Positions 11,101 to 22,371 of a stretch of 64,000 bases of DNA are shown piece by piece (within the stretch, counting starts at the first letter, position 1; each line of letters begins with the position of its first letter). Source of the DNA: Psococerastis gibbosa (lineage: Eukaryota > Arthropoda > Insecta > Psocodea > Psocidae); the NCBI GenBank assembly GCA_963971405.1, contig OZ020489.1:41370510-41434509 (forward strand). Direction: 5' to 3'. Made by a program: the position numbers and the translations under genes. The notes beneath the pieces were generated by a model. The model was not told where the DNA came from, searched no databases, and was given only the letters and a program-made list of their open reading frames with translations.

Positions 11101-12729
11101 GTGCTCTGATGGGCCAAAAGAAGAAGTTTTTGTCCCACAATCAGTGGAACACATAATTACCGAATGCCCTATATACGCAGCGGGCAGATTTTCGTTACCG
11201 AAACCGCACACCATGCCAAATTTATTAGGGGACAAGCATGGGCCGGTCACGGCAACGTTAAGCTTTCTAAGCAAGACCGGAGTTATGCCCCACCTGTAGA
11301 CTGTAGACAAAACCATTCTAAAACACCCATGATTTCCGCACACACACATACACACACACACACACACCCCGACCGGCGCAAATACTCGAAAGAGTCCCGC
11401 GCCTCAAAAAAATAAATAAATAAATAAAATTAAAAAAATAATAAAAAAATAAAAAATAAGAAGAAGTACCAATGGGGTGAAGCTATAATTGGTCATTGGT
11501 CGAAGGTATCACCCAAGGCCGTGCCCAGGTTTTGATTTCGTGAGGGGGGGGGTCGTTGTCCAAATTTTTAATGAATTAATGGGTAAATTCTTCAAACCAT
11601 ACAGGTTTACATACAAACATTTATTTCAGGGGGGGGGGGGTCGGACCCCATGGACCACCCCCCTGGGCACGGCCATGGTAGTACCACAAATTCAGGAAAT
11701 ATCCTCGGCAGGAGCGAATGTCCCATCATATCTCCTATGTATTTTTTCGAACGCCTTTTTAAAGCATTTTTGCTTTAAGGAACCCTGTCGGCCTAGCGGG
11801 GGGAGCGAGTCAGTTTATCAATTTGAGGCCCACTGTGGGCAGACTCTTTCACCTCGGGGAAATTGGAGTTGACTGACAGGGTGGACCTCCTGATTACAAT
11901 GGATTCCGAACCACTTGGGGAACATTGTAAAGTCACACGATTAATTCGGAGGTGGTGACGAGGACTCGACACGCACGTAGGCTGACTGGTATAGTCTCAG
12001 CGCGTTATCGTGTGCCAACGCTGTGCACACTACTATGTCTTCTCAAGCAACTCTCCCTGCACCATGTGTCGGAAAAGTTGGAAAATGGATTTTAGCGGAT
12101 ACTGCTGTCCTTCGCCATGTTCCAACCTATTCCAGACTGGTACCCAAACTTTGTTAAGTCGTAATAACGCCTGTAACAGGGTGGCAATCGTAAGATTGAT
12201 ATATTGGCCTGGGGGCTGAGTTATTTGGCATGTTGTGATCAGTATGAGTAGTATGCACCTACCCAACGCGCTAATAAATTATTTTTGATAAAAATAAACC
12301 ATTAATATAGAAATATATACAAATATAATAATTTATGACGGACACTTAGTCTTTGACAACTTGGCTAGATGCAATTAAAATGTAACAGTTTTCATAGTAA
12401 TTTAAATAAAAAATAAATACTGTCAAAATTGGGTGTGATCCTTAATATAACCCCCCCCCCTCCCCCCGTAAAAACTGCAGGCCTATATTTCTTACCACAG
12501 TCTCACAAGGCAAGTCCTGTGCCAGACGTACGAAGCCATTTAATATTACGAGGCCGTCTTTTGTGCTTTCAATTTTTACTTTGGTTTCCGGTAAAAATTT
12601 TAAGGAGTTAGTATCCTGCTTTATCCACTCCAGTTTTGGTATGTACGACTTCTGCCCAATCGACTTTCGTACTCCAGACACTTCTACAGCAACAAACCAC
12701 AGAAAAAGGCAAAGAATTAAATCCTTCAT
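8151..12729 (-). CDS. Secreted ML-fold-like (DUF1091-like) small protein, 3 exons
   Basis: Exons on the minus strand: exon 1 12496-12729 (78 codons), exon 2 10502-10675 (58 codons), exon 3 8151-8324 (57 codons plus TGA), 193 residues in all. Donors are GTAAGA and GTAAGT, acceptors TATAG and TTTCAG, and both introns are phase 0. Exon 1 encodes the signal peptide MKDLILCLFLWFVAVEVSGV, then KSYIPKLEW and DLPCETV. Exon 2 has GKSWQTQSSV and KKECPIKK. Exon 3 opens GLFTLKNC and has NWPNHMPGKSW. Exons 2 and 3 are too short to stand out alone but align with the paralogs throughout. The fold assignment is inference; function unknown. Introns hold a Harbinger MITE, two hAT MITEs and a SINE. It is repeated identically at 17401-21979. 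Confidence 0.75.
8341..9156. other. Intron 2 sequence, nothing assignable
   Basis: AT-rich intron of the 8151-12729 gene. It begins with an (ATTT)n simple repeat at 8367-8397. No coding region, RNA gene or TIR was recognised. Confidence 0.5.
9157..9539. mobile_element. PIF/Harbinger-like MITE, 383 bp
   Basis: TIR GGCGCCCATTCCACCGACCG and its complement; TSD TTA at 9154-9156 and 9540-9542. Same subfamily as the 4750 copy, in intron 2 of the 8151-12729 gene. Confidence 0.88.
9996..10280. mobile_element. hAT-like MITE (TAAGGC family), 285 bp
   Basis: The ends are TAAGGCACTATATA and TATAGAGCCCTA. The next 30 bp are also inverted (TGTCATCCGCC...GTTGTATCC). A perfect 8-bp TSD CATTAAAG lies at 9988-9995 and 10281-10288. 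A second copy with its own perfect TSD is at 23286-23580. Confidence 0.87.
10772..10953 (+). mobile_element. tRNA-derived SINE, family 2
   Basis: The head has an A-box-like TAGTGGTACAG and a B box GGTTCGAGTTC. The body is GCATGTAAAGCAGG...GAGAGGGCTTAAAGCCC...GGCTTAGTAATAGAAC. It lies in intron 1 of the 8151-12729 gene. Other copies are at 25787, 34220 (minus), 35884 and 60029 (minus). Confidence 0.8.
11337..11370. repeat. (CA)n microsatellite
   Basis: A nearly pure CA dinucleotide run within intron 1 of the 8151-12729 gene. Open frames over it (CVCVC, HTHTH) are artefacts. Confidence 0.9.
11514..11677. mobile_element. hAT-like MITE (CAAGGCCGTGCCCAGG family)
   Basis: The ends are CAAGGCCGTGCCCAGG and CCTGGGCACGGCCATG. 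The flanking 8-mers GTATCACC and GTAGTACC match at 6 of 8 positions. Long G runs are internal. Diverged relatives occur near 35585-35850 and 61085-61230. Confidence 0.65.
11780..12035. repeat. Dispersed repeat P
   Basis: It shares CTTTCACCTCGGGG, GGAGTTGACTGACAGGG, CGAACCACTTGGGGA and CTGACTGGTATAGTCTCAG with 59164-59430. The copy at 36400-36631 plus 39370-39425 is split by a 2.7-kb insertion. A fragment is at 46513-46566. No protein-coding signal. Confidence 0.75.
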
Positions 12730-12841
12730 TTTCCTAAAAAAAAGAAGAAAAAACGGTTCATTCTAATCCAGGAATATTGGTAGGATTGCGGTAATGTTTG
12801 ATACATATAGTTTTCGATTCTTGTTAAGAGGAAGCTGAACG

Positions 12842-12950
12842 TTGATCTTCTTCTCCTTCTTCTTCTTCTTCTTCTTCTTCTCCTTCTTCTTCTTCTAATG
12901 CCTCTTCTTCTTCTTCTTCTTCTTCTTCTTCTAATGCCTCTTCTTCTTCT
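12842..12950. repeat. (TTC)n minisatellite running into the gap
   Basis: TTC repeats interrupted by TAATGCC, ending at the N run. The complete version is at 22097-22317 in the second copy. The contig probably ended here because of this repeat. Confidence 0.9.
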
Positions 12951-13150
12951 NNNNNNNNNNNNNNNNNNNNNNNNNNNNNNNNNNNNNNNNNNNNNNNNNN
13001 NNNNNNNNNNNNNNNNNNNNNNNNNNNNNNNNNNNNNNNNNNNNNNNNNNNNNNNNNNNNNNNNNNNNNNNNNNNNNNNNNNNNNNNNNNNNNNNNNNNN
13101 NNNNNNNNNNNNNNNNNNNNNNNNNNNNNNNNNNNNNNNNNNNNNNNNNN
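12951..13150. other. Assembly gap of exactly 200 N
   Basis: An undetermined run whose round size indicates a scaffolding placeholder rather than a measured gap. Open frames drawn across it are meaningless. Confidence 0.99.
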
Positions 13151-13222
13151 CAGCAGTAAGAATATAAATAAAAGCGTAGTTCTTCTGAAAAATAGAAGAC
13201 CGCAGATCTGCATCTTCAGCAT
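13151..13222 (-). CDS. Partial exon 1 of the ML-fold-like gene (24 codons)
   Basis: Reads MLKMQICGLLFFRRTTLLFI and four more residues, identical to the first 24 codons of exon 1 at 3697-3972, then runs into the N gap. If the flanking duplication is an assembly error, this is the same exon seen twice. Confidence 0.7.
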
Positions 13223-13381
13223 ACCTGATCTGAAAGCCTCTTCAAAAATTAAAATTACCGTTGGTCTTTATTCGGGGGGAGAAAATTTAATACGCCTATG
13301 ACAAAGATATTGACATTATTGTAGCCTACATTCCAATACACCATTAGTGGACTAAGGGCGAATTCTACATTAAAACCGATA

Positions 13382-13730
13382 ATGTACTCAATCAACTACA
13401 GCTATGGGGACCACGTGACTAATCAAAGAGTGCGAGAGGCTATTGAAGAAGAGAAACAGCTGCTACCCCATATAAGAAGTAGAAGAACGAAATCGGTAGG
13501 GCATTTGTTAAGACACGAAAATCTGGGACACACCATCATTGAGGACACAGTGGAAGGAACCAATAATAGAGGGAGGAAGGAGTTCATGGATCAACTGGAG
13601 GAAATAGTAGAGGGAGGAAGGAGTTCATGGAGGACGCAGGAGCTCAAACGTACCAAGAGCTGAAGAGGAAGGCGCGGGACAGGGAGTTACCAAACATAAT
13701 TGATTTAAAAAATGTAACATACTTTTTTAT
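13382..13730 (+). mobile_element. LINE 3'-end fragment (duplicate of 4132-4480)
   Basis: Identical to the fragment at 4132-4480, including the internal GAGGGAGGAAGGAGTTCATG duplication. Confidence 0.7.
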
Positions 13731-13999
13731 ATTATTTTTTATTGTTTTCATTTTTGCGTATAGTACTGGTAATATAAGGAAGATCCGCACCCATTTTTTT
13801 CCTTTCAAAACGGTTAAATCGCGTGCAAACAATTTTTTTGAATGTATCCGATTGACCTCTTCAATCGCCTCACTAAGTCACCTATTAGATACTTGTGTCG
13901 AGTTAGGACACGTCTCCGACCGCAAGGTGTGTAGATACACAAGTACAAGCACGCTACCACCTTGCCACGCGAGCCTCCCTTTTCCGACCCCTGCAATAA

Positions 14000-14383
14000 G
14001 GTGCCCATTCCATTGACCGGCTAGGGCTATTTCCAACAACGGTGACGTGGTAGCAGACATTTAAGACTTTGGTGGCGTTTCCACCGACCTCGCATTGCAG
14101 AATTGACGGAAATGTTTATTTTCCTCAATGCCATAGTTAAAATTGATCAATGATCATACAGTAAAATCACAAACGAACAAAATAAAATTAAAAAATGGCG
14201 TCATGTGATATGTTAAGTACAAACGTTTTAATAGATTTCTATAAAAAGAAAAATTCTAATTTCCGTCAATGTCATTTGCATTCTGCAATGCGAGATCGGT
14301 GGAAACGTAACCTAAGTCTTGAATGTCTGCTACCACGTCACTGTTTTTGGAAATAGCCCTAGCCGGTCAATGGAATGGGCGCC
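14000..14383. mobile_element. PIF/Harbinger-like MITE (duplicate of 4750-5133)
   Basis: Same TIRs and TAA TSD as the copy at 4750; part of the duplicated block. Confidence 0.85.
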
Positions 14384-14402
14384 TAAGTATAAGGCCTTCT
14401 TA

Positions 14403-14687
14403 CAGAGGCGTAAAGTTTTAGAATGATGGCGGGGGCAAAACTAAGCGGACCTTGTGACGTCATCAGGAAGGATAAGGAAAAATTGAAAATATACGAGCAA
14501 AATAGTAGGGTGAAATATAGCTGTAGATTTTACAAAGCTAAAAAAGAAATGCTTATATTCATATTGCTGCAAAGGGGACCATGAAGTATGAACCTAGTCT
14601 TACAATGTTCGAGGCTGGGGGGGGGGCAAAACCCCCCAAAGGAGCTGGATGGGGAGGGCAAGTTCGACCGTTCCAGCCCCCTCCCTG
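14403..14687. mobile_element. hAT MITE (duplicate of 5153-5437)
   Basis: Same termini and the same CCTTCTTA TSD as at 5153. Two independent insertions would not share a TSD, so it was copied with the block. Confidence 0.85.
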
Positions 14688-16666
14688 CCTTCTTATGTCC
14701 ATAACCTACCTCATCTTGTTGTTCTGAGAGCACAAATAGAGGGATTCACTGGCTAAGCAGAAAATTTATAATTTTCCGTTGATAATTAGGCCTAATACGA
14801 TTGTATTTTCAAAAGTTGCGCCCATTGTTAGCTGTTGGGGGACTGTGAATTAATTATTAGCGGGAGCGCATGAAATATAACAATGCTGGGGAGTAGGCTG
14901 TGGATTGATACGAAAAATGATTGTTGTGTGATAATATAAATTAATTATAGTTACGCGGGAACAATGTACATGCAATGGTATGTAGGCAGTGGGATGCATA
15001 TCTACATCAATAACTAATTCATTCTGTTGCCTGACTTCATTCATATTAGCTATGTGGAAGACTCGACATGATGATACCTTATGTGTACCAGGTAATATGC
15101 AACAGGTATCTCTATTGGTAGGGGAAACCTCACTACCTACCCCATCTGGGAGTTCCCAGGACCCCAAATAGGGGTGTTACAAAATTTCTGTCTGTCTGTA
15201 GCACTGTCGCGCTGTCTGTTCGTCGATTTGCAAACACACTACTCGACCGATCACTGTCGATAAAATTCAACATGCAGATTTACTAAATTTATAAATCAAG
15301 AGTAGTTTTCTGTTTTCTTATTTAAATCTTGGCGTTGTAAAATTGTGTTGGTTGAAAGTTTCAATTTCTAGGTTTCATGTTTTATATGTACGTTTTGAGG
15401 TCCCAGAAGCTAGAAAAAGTAGTTTGTATGCAGCAAAATATATCTGTCTGTCTATGGGTTCGACGATCTATCTGTTTTTCGATTTGTGGACAAACTATAC
15501 GCTATGGTTTTAATGGAATTCCGCCATTCGGGTCATTTTTTATTTTTTTATTTTGGGCTAACTCAATTTTAGGGCAAAGTGTGTAAAGCGGATATCCCTC
15601 GGCAGATAGCAGTAAACACTCGTTTTTTACCAAATTAGTGGGTTTGCTTGACGCTGTTAATTTTTGGTGGTTTAACTAACTCTAAATAAGTTGTATTTCA
15701 GTTTTGTTTGTTACGTGATGAAGTAAAAGAATCTGGAATGATCTCTTAATAGGCTATTGAAATCTACAACTTCAACTTCAACAGAAAAGAAGAAGGGCTA
15801 AAGGTCAACATGGTAACCAGTCTTAAGAAAGACTATACAACAAAGAAAAAGACGTCATCATCTGGTAATCAGGTTGAGGTCGCAGGGAGCCAATCATGTG
15901 CGAGGAAGACTCCGCCTCAACCCACACCACCCTGCAGCTTGGTATAAATATCAGTGCACATCCCCTTGCTCAAACAGTTGCTGTTGAGCCTCTGAGACGC
16001 AATGTTAGAAGTCTGAACTGTTCCACTTAAGATGTCGACTGCAGATGTTGACGAAACGTTTGGCAGTACGCTTTCAGAACAACCACAGTCCATGATCCCG
16101 TGAAAGCCTTTATAATTTTACATTTTTGAAGTGTAAACTTCCATATAGACGGGGGGGGGGGGGTATTAGGGGTTTTAGGAGAGCGGCGGAGAAAGCCGAC
16201 GTATTGCGTTGCGCGCGGCCGCAAAATAGGTCTTCCTACGTTAGGGCAGCGATGGGCTCTTATTTCATAAAAATTGACCCTAGTTTTATATATTTAGCTT
16301 ACGTAAAATTACTTTTATATACTGTGGCCTATGTGTCACAAAAGTGAGCAGGCAGCCGCGTGGTGGAGAAAGCCGACGTATTGCGTTGCACGCGGCTGCA
16401 AAATAGGTGTTCTTACGTTAGGGCAGCGATGGGCTCTTATTTGATAAAAATTGACTTTTATTGATTATAACGCAGATGAGTCGAATACAAATTAATGACG
16501 AAAAGTCTGCATTTGGTAATATTCCTTTGTATGTGTAAAATTTTAGAGTAGGCTATGGATTCTGTTTTCGTGTTTGATAAAATTAAATATGTTTAAATAA
16601 AATAAAATAAAACATTCATTAAAATGTACCTACCCAAACCAAATCATAATATGCAGTAAACCTGTG

Positions 16667-17099
16667 AAAAAAGGACATGTGTGCTAGGACACATGGTAGA
16701 AGTGAAACTTAAACGTGGAAAAACGAATCACAATGGACAAGTGGAAAAACGAATAGCAAGAGACAAGTGGAAAAACGAATCACAACGGACAAGTGAAAAA
16801 ACGAATAGCAACAAAATTTTTACTTGAAGTTTTACGGGCAGATTGATAATGTACTTGTCGAATTTGAAATTTGACAGATGAAATTTGGCAGATTGTTAAT
16901 GTGCTTGTCGAATTTGAAAACCTACCCGTAAAACTTCAAGTAAAAATTTTGTTGCTATTAGTTTTTTCACTTGTTCGTGTTGTGATTCGTTTTTCCACTT
17001 GTCTGTTGCTATTCGTTTTTCCACTTATCCGTTGTGATTCGTTTTTCCACGTTGAAGTTTCACTTCTGCCATGTGTTCTAGCACACATGTCTTTTTTTT
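16667..17099. mobile_element. Fold-back element (duplicate of 7417-7849)
   Basis: Identical arms, loop and leader to the element at 7417-7849. Confidence 0.8.
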
Positions 17100-17400
17100 G
17101 TTAATTAAAATTAAATACCGAGAAGTCACGAGTAACATTGTCTTATCTACATAGCTTGTAAAATAGTGCGAAGACTCACTCGAATTGTGTGTGGATCTTG
17201 CAATGAATATTTTCGGACCCGGTTTTAGAAAGCATGTAAAGCGCACGGTCCCAGGCCACCCTCATTGAGTCAGAGATTGGCCTCCCTAAATATCGTATAC
17301 ATTTCAAACTTTGAGGGATTGGTTAAGTAATTATACCACAATTATATTATTATTTATTTACTGAACCCGTGCCAGGCAGATATGATGCATTCTTAGGTTT

Positions 17401-20400
17401 TCATTTCAAGAATGGTACCGGTGGTTGGGCGCCTTTTTCCAGGTACCCCACACCTTCTAGCCCAAACTTAATGTGAGGTTCCAATACGAAGTCTGCATAT
17501 AACATCCACGATTTCCCAGGCATATGATTAGGCCAGTTCTTTCCAACTGTGCAGTTTTTCAAGGTGAATAGCCCCTGAAAGAAGGTAAAACGTTATTATG
17601 TTAAAGATTTATTTATTTATTTATTATTTATTTATTACATGAAATAAAAATAAAAATATAAATTAAATATTTCCAGCCCTAAACATTAGCTATTATTTTT
17701 GAAGCCCTATTTGTAACCTGAGGTGACCAATGGGGTTAATTTGTGACGTCATTTTGTAGATGGCAGCACCAGTTGCAATGATATCAAAGCATTGATTTTT
17801 CCATAAGCCTCAATACTATTTTAAAATTATTTTTAATTACGTATTATTTTAAAGTGATATTTTTCTATAAATCATGGAGAATATATAAATTAAATTGTAT
17901 GCAGCGAAATAAGGTCCAGGCATAGTAAAAATATTATAAAAAATATTAAAATAATTAATTAGATGCCAAGAGCTTAGTTTTCACATGCAAACGGCGGCCA
18001 TTTTGAATAATATGGATATCGGTTAGTCGTCAGCGAACCTATAGTGACCAAATCTGTCCCTACAGAACCTCATTGTGTCCCTCTGGATACACTTCTCTTC
18101 AACTGAAGAAGCTGTGCCAGCTCCTGGACTTAGGCCAGTTGTTTGCTTTCCTTTTTGCTTCTGGTATCATTCCTTCCCGTAGCCTAACCACTCAGCCGCC
18201 TCACAACGTTTTCCAACTCCTATCATACCTGCAAGTACTTTGACATTCTGGCAGAGGTTTTGGCAGTCTCTATCATGTGTACTGTCATTGAGACAGTCGA
18301 ATATAACAGCAACCGGACGTACAGTGGCGGTCTTTACAGTGTTGGTGTTATCGAGATATCGAGTTAGATGTGCTCTTACATCGTAGTGGACCTCGGGAGT
18401 GCGTTAGGCGCCCATTCCACCGACCGGCTAGGGCTATTTACAAAAACGGTGACGTGTAGCAGACATTCAAGACTTAGGTGGCGTTTCCACCGACCTCGCA
18501 TTGCAGAATGCAAATGACATTGACGGAAGTTAGAATTTTTCTTTTTATAGAAATATATTAAAATTTTTGTACTTAACATATCCCATGACGCCATTTTTTA
18601 ATTTTAGTTTGTTTTTTTGTGATTTTACTGTATGATCATTGATCAATTTTAACTATGGCATAGAGGAAAATAAACATTTCCGTCAATTCTGCAATGCGAG
18701 GTCGGTGGAAACCCCGCCTAAGTCTTGAATGTCTGCTACCACGTCACCGTTTTTGGAAATAGCCCTAGCCGGTCGGTGGAATGGGCGCCTTATCATGCTA
18801 TATCGAAAACATTAAGCAGGGAATACAACGTGGTAGTAGTCAGACGTTCGTGGCACGGTTTTAAAGAAAGTGGCAGAACTCTATACTAGGGCCACATTTG
18901 TTTATATTTTTTGTTCATTTTGGTTATTATAATTTTAAGTATTTATGGCAATTGCTTGTGAAATAATAGATAATACAAATAATTTTAAATACTACAAAAT
19001 TTTAAACACGCGTTTCAAATCAATCGACAAAAACAAAGATGGCGGCGGTCAAACCTGAGCTATCGATCGCAGCACAAGCTAAATAGCACAGTTAACCAAC
19101 TTGGAAGTGCGTTTAGGATAGCACGCAGGATAGCACGCTGGTTAGCTTGGTTATCGGGTTATCGGTGTGTTAACTTAAATTGATATAACACACTTAAATA
19201 TTCGTCGCTGCGAACATTTTTTTTTCATTTTTGTTTCCATTAAAGTAAGGCACTATATACCCGGGTACTGTCATCCGCCAGGTTGTATCCCTTATTTCCT
19301 ATATGGTAAGTATTGTAAGAAAAGTAAAAAATTGAAAAAAACTAATACACGTTTTAGTAATTTTTTATTATACACTTCCCTACTTGGTAGCACGTTTTTT
19401 AAATAAAAATAAATAAACAACGACAAATTTCAAAAAATATATAGGTAAACACCCAATGCTTGGCTTATACACAAGACTTATAATGGATACAACATGGCGG
19501 ATGACAATACCTGTCTAATATAGAGCCCTACATTAAAGACGTTTATTGTTATTATTATTAACTAGGTATAACTCAATAACACGAACAATGTGAAGACCCC
19601 TATTGTTCAGATTGCTCACTTCGTCAACTTGCTGCTGAACTCAGTTCAGCCAAAAACAGTAAGGGCCACCAAAAACAACCTGTTTCGACCTGAAGAAAAT
19701 AACTCAGCAATTGTTCGACGGTATTCCTATGCAAGTACTACCGGTACTTACTTTCTTGATGGGGCATTCTTTCTTCAAGTTGCAACCTGGCTGTTGTAGT
19801 TCTTCGCCAATGTATGATTTTTTGTCTGCCATAACAATTTTGTAAACTGTAGTGTTGACTTGAACAGATGATTGCGTTTGCCACGATTTCCCATCAATGT
19901 TTCTTTGGAATCCTCTACCTTTTATCTATACGAACAGTATACAGTTTTAGGGCTACCCACTTCTAGTGTTCTTTATAGGAGAGATGGGACTTTCGCTCCA
20001 GCCAAGGATTTTGTCAGGACATGTAGAGTAGTGGTACAGACTCCGTCTTTCACCTGAAAGATTGTTGGTTCGAGTTCCACACTTGCTACATTTTCTGGTC
20101 ATGCTTCGGAGGGCATGTAAAGCAGGTGATTTTCTATTTGAGTGTAAGAGAGGGCTTAAAGCCCTAACTCCGCCAGGTTGGCTTAGTAATAGAACAAAAA
20201 GTCAATATTTATTGTTTTTTTTTAAAATTTCTTCTACCACTCAGGGCTTCATCAAATTGATTCGTTCTATTTTTCACTACAAGGAGTACGAGACCATAGC
20301 ACGCCTTGCAACCACGATGGGATTTGTTGTTGCTTGGAAGCGTTTAAGGTGTGCTCTGATGGGCCAAAAGAAGAAGTTTTTGTCCCACAATCAGTGGAAC

Positions 20401-21979
20401 ACATAATTACCGAATGCCCTATATACGCAGCGGGCAGATTTTCGTTACCGAAACCGCACACCATGCCAAATTTATTAGGGGACAAGCATGGGCCGGTCAC
20501 GGCAACGTTAAGCTTTCTAAGCAAGACCGGAGTTATGCCCCACCTGTAGACTGTAGACAAAACCATTCTAAAACACCCATGATTTCCGCACACACACATA
20601 CACACACACACACACACCCCGACCGGCGCAAATACTCGAAAGAGTCCCGCGCCTCAAAAAAATAAATAAATAAATAAAATTAAAAAAATAATAAAAAAAT
20701 AAAAAATAAGAAGAAGTACCAATGGGGTGAAGCTATAATTGGTCATTGGTCGAAGGTATCACCCAAGGCCGTGCCCAGGTTTTGATTTCGTGAGGGGGGG
20801 GGTCGTTGTCCAAATTTTTAATGAATTAATGGGTAAATTCTTCAAACCATACAGGTTTACATACAAACATTTATTTCAGGGGGGGGGGGGTCGGACCCCA
20901 TGGACCACCCCCCTGGGCACGGCCATGGTAGTACCACAAATTCAGGAAATATCCTCGGCAGGAGCGAATGTCCCATCATATCTCCTATGTATTTTTTCGA
21001 ACGCCTTTTTAAAGCATTTTTGCTTTAAGGAACCCTGTCGGCCTAGCGGGGGGAGCGAGTCAGTTTATCAATTTGAGGCCCACTGTGGGCAGACTCTTTC
21101 ACCTCGGGGAAATTGGAGTTGACTGACAGGGTGGACCTCCTGATTACAATGGATTCCGAACCACTTGGGGAACATTGTAAAGTCACACGATTAATTCGGA
21201 GGTGGTGACGAGGACTCGACACGCACGTAGGCTGACTGGTATAGTCTCAGCGCGTTATCGTGTGCCAACGCTGTGCACACTACTATGTCTTCTCAAGCAA
21301 CTCTCCCTGCACCATGTGTCGGAAAAGTTGGAAAATGGATTTTAGCGGATACTGCTGTCCTTCGCCATGTTCCAACCTATTCCAGACTGGTACCCAAACT
21401 TTGTTAAGTCGTAATAACGCCTGTAACAGGGTGGCAATCGTAAGATTGATATATTGGCCTGGGGGCTGAGTTATTTGGCATGTTGTGATCAGTATGAGTA
21501 GTATGCACCTACCCAACGCGCTAATAAATTATTTTTGATAAAAATAAACCATTAATATAGAAATATATACAAATATAATAATTTATGACGGACACTTAGT
21601 CTTTGACAACTTGGCTAGATGCAATTAAAATGTAACAGTTTTCATAGTAATTTAAATAAAAAATAAATACTGTCAAAATTGGGTGTGATCCTTAATATAA
21701 CCCCCCCCCCTCCCCCCGTAAAAACTGCAGGCCTATATTTCTTACCACAGTCTCACAAGGCAAGTCCTGTGCCAGACGTACGAAGCCATTTAATATTACG
21801 AGGCCGTCTTTTGTGCTTTCAATTTTTACTTTGGTTTCCGGTAAAAATTTTAAGGAGTTAGTATCCTGCTTTATCCACTCCAGTTTTGGTATGTACGACT
21901 TCTGCCCAATCGACTTTCGTACTCCAGACACTTCTACAGCAACAAACCACAGAAAAAGGCAAAGAATTAAATCCTTCAT
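17401..21979 (-). CDS. ML-fold-like secreted protein, identical copy of 8151-12729
   Basis: Exon 1 21746-21979, exon 2 19752-19925, exon 3 17401-17574, each identical to the corresponding exon 9250 bp upstream, encoding the same 193 residues with the same intron phases and splice sites. The absence of even intronic differences argues that this is the same locus assembled twice; a very recent tandem duplication is the alternative. Family features (signal peptide, KSYIPKLEW, GKSWQTQSSV, KKECPIKK, GLFTLKNC) are as in the first copy. Confidence 0.72.
18407..18789. mobile_element. PIF/Harbinger-like MITE (duplicate of 9157-9539)
   Basis: Same TIRs and TTA TSD as at 9157. Confidence 0.87.
19246..19530. 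mobile_element. hAT-like MITE (duplicate of 9996-10280)
   Basis: Same termini and CATTAAAG TSD as at 9996. Confidence 0.86.
20022..20203 (+). mobile_element. tRNA-derived SINE, family 2 (duplicate of 10772-10953)
   Basis: Identical to the copy at 10772, including the B box variant GGTTCGAGTTC. Confidence 0.8.
20764..20927. mobile_element. hAT-like MITE (duplicate of 11514-11677)
   Basis: Same CAAGGCCGTGCCCAGG terminus and G runs as at 11514. Confidence 0.63.
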
Positions 21980-22096
21980 TTTCCTAAAAAAAAGAAGAAA
22001 AAACGGTTCATTCTAATCCAGGAATATTGGTAGGATTGCGGTAATGTTTGATACATATAGTTTTCGATTCTTGTTAAGAGGAAGCTGAACGTTGAT

Positions 22097-22317
22097 CTTC
22101 TTCTCCTTCTTCTTCTTCTTCTTCTTCTTCTCCTTCTTCTTCTTCTAATGCCTCTTCTTCTTCTTCTTCTTCTTCTTCTTCTAATGCCTCTTCTTCTTCT
22201 TCTTCTAATGCCTCTTCTTCTTCTTCTTCTAATGCCTCTTCTTCTTCTTCTTCTAATGCCTCTTCTTCTTCTTCTTCTAATGCCTCTTCTTCTTCTTCTT
22301 CTTCTAATGCCTCTTCT
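22097..22317. repeat. TTC-rich minisatellite, 24-bp unit
   Basis: A unit of AATGCC followed by six TCT/TTC triplets repeats about seven times after an irregular TTC tract. The triplet count varies between units. It would encode Glu-rich peptide on the minus strand, but nothing suggests it is coding. Confidence 0.9.
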
Positions 22318-22371
22318 ATTGAAGACTGGCGATCATCATGGAATTGCTGTCATGGTGACTATACTTGGAAA

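Larger units (their letters stand above)
3901..12950. repeat. First copy of an apparently identical 9,050-bp duplication
   Basis: Every line compared matches 13151-22200 at an offset of 9250, including G and C homopolymers and the AT-rich simple repeats. The copy runs up to the N gap. See the second copy and the first finding. Confidence 0.95.
13151..22200. repeat. Second copy of the 9,050-bp duplication
   Basis: It matches 3901-12950 at offset 9250. It begins at the first base after the gap, inside an exon, and the match ends at 22200 only because the first copy runs into the gap. The same internal elements therefore recur: LINE tail 13382, Harbinger MITEs 14000 and 18407, hAT MITEs 14403, 19246 and 20764, fold-back 16667, SINE 20022. 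Confidence 0.95.

Noticed and set aside
11017..11415. Frames with CVCVC and HTHTH stretches
   Set aside because: Produced by the CA microsatellite.
12824..13222. Long open frames across the N gap on both strands
   Set aside because: The residues are X over the gap and the rest is the TTC repeat or a partial exon; it is not one gene.
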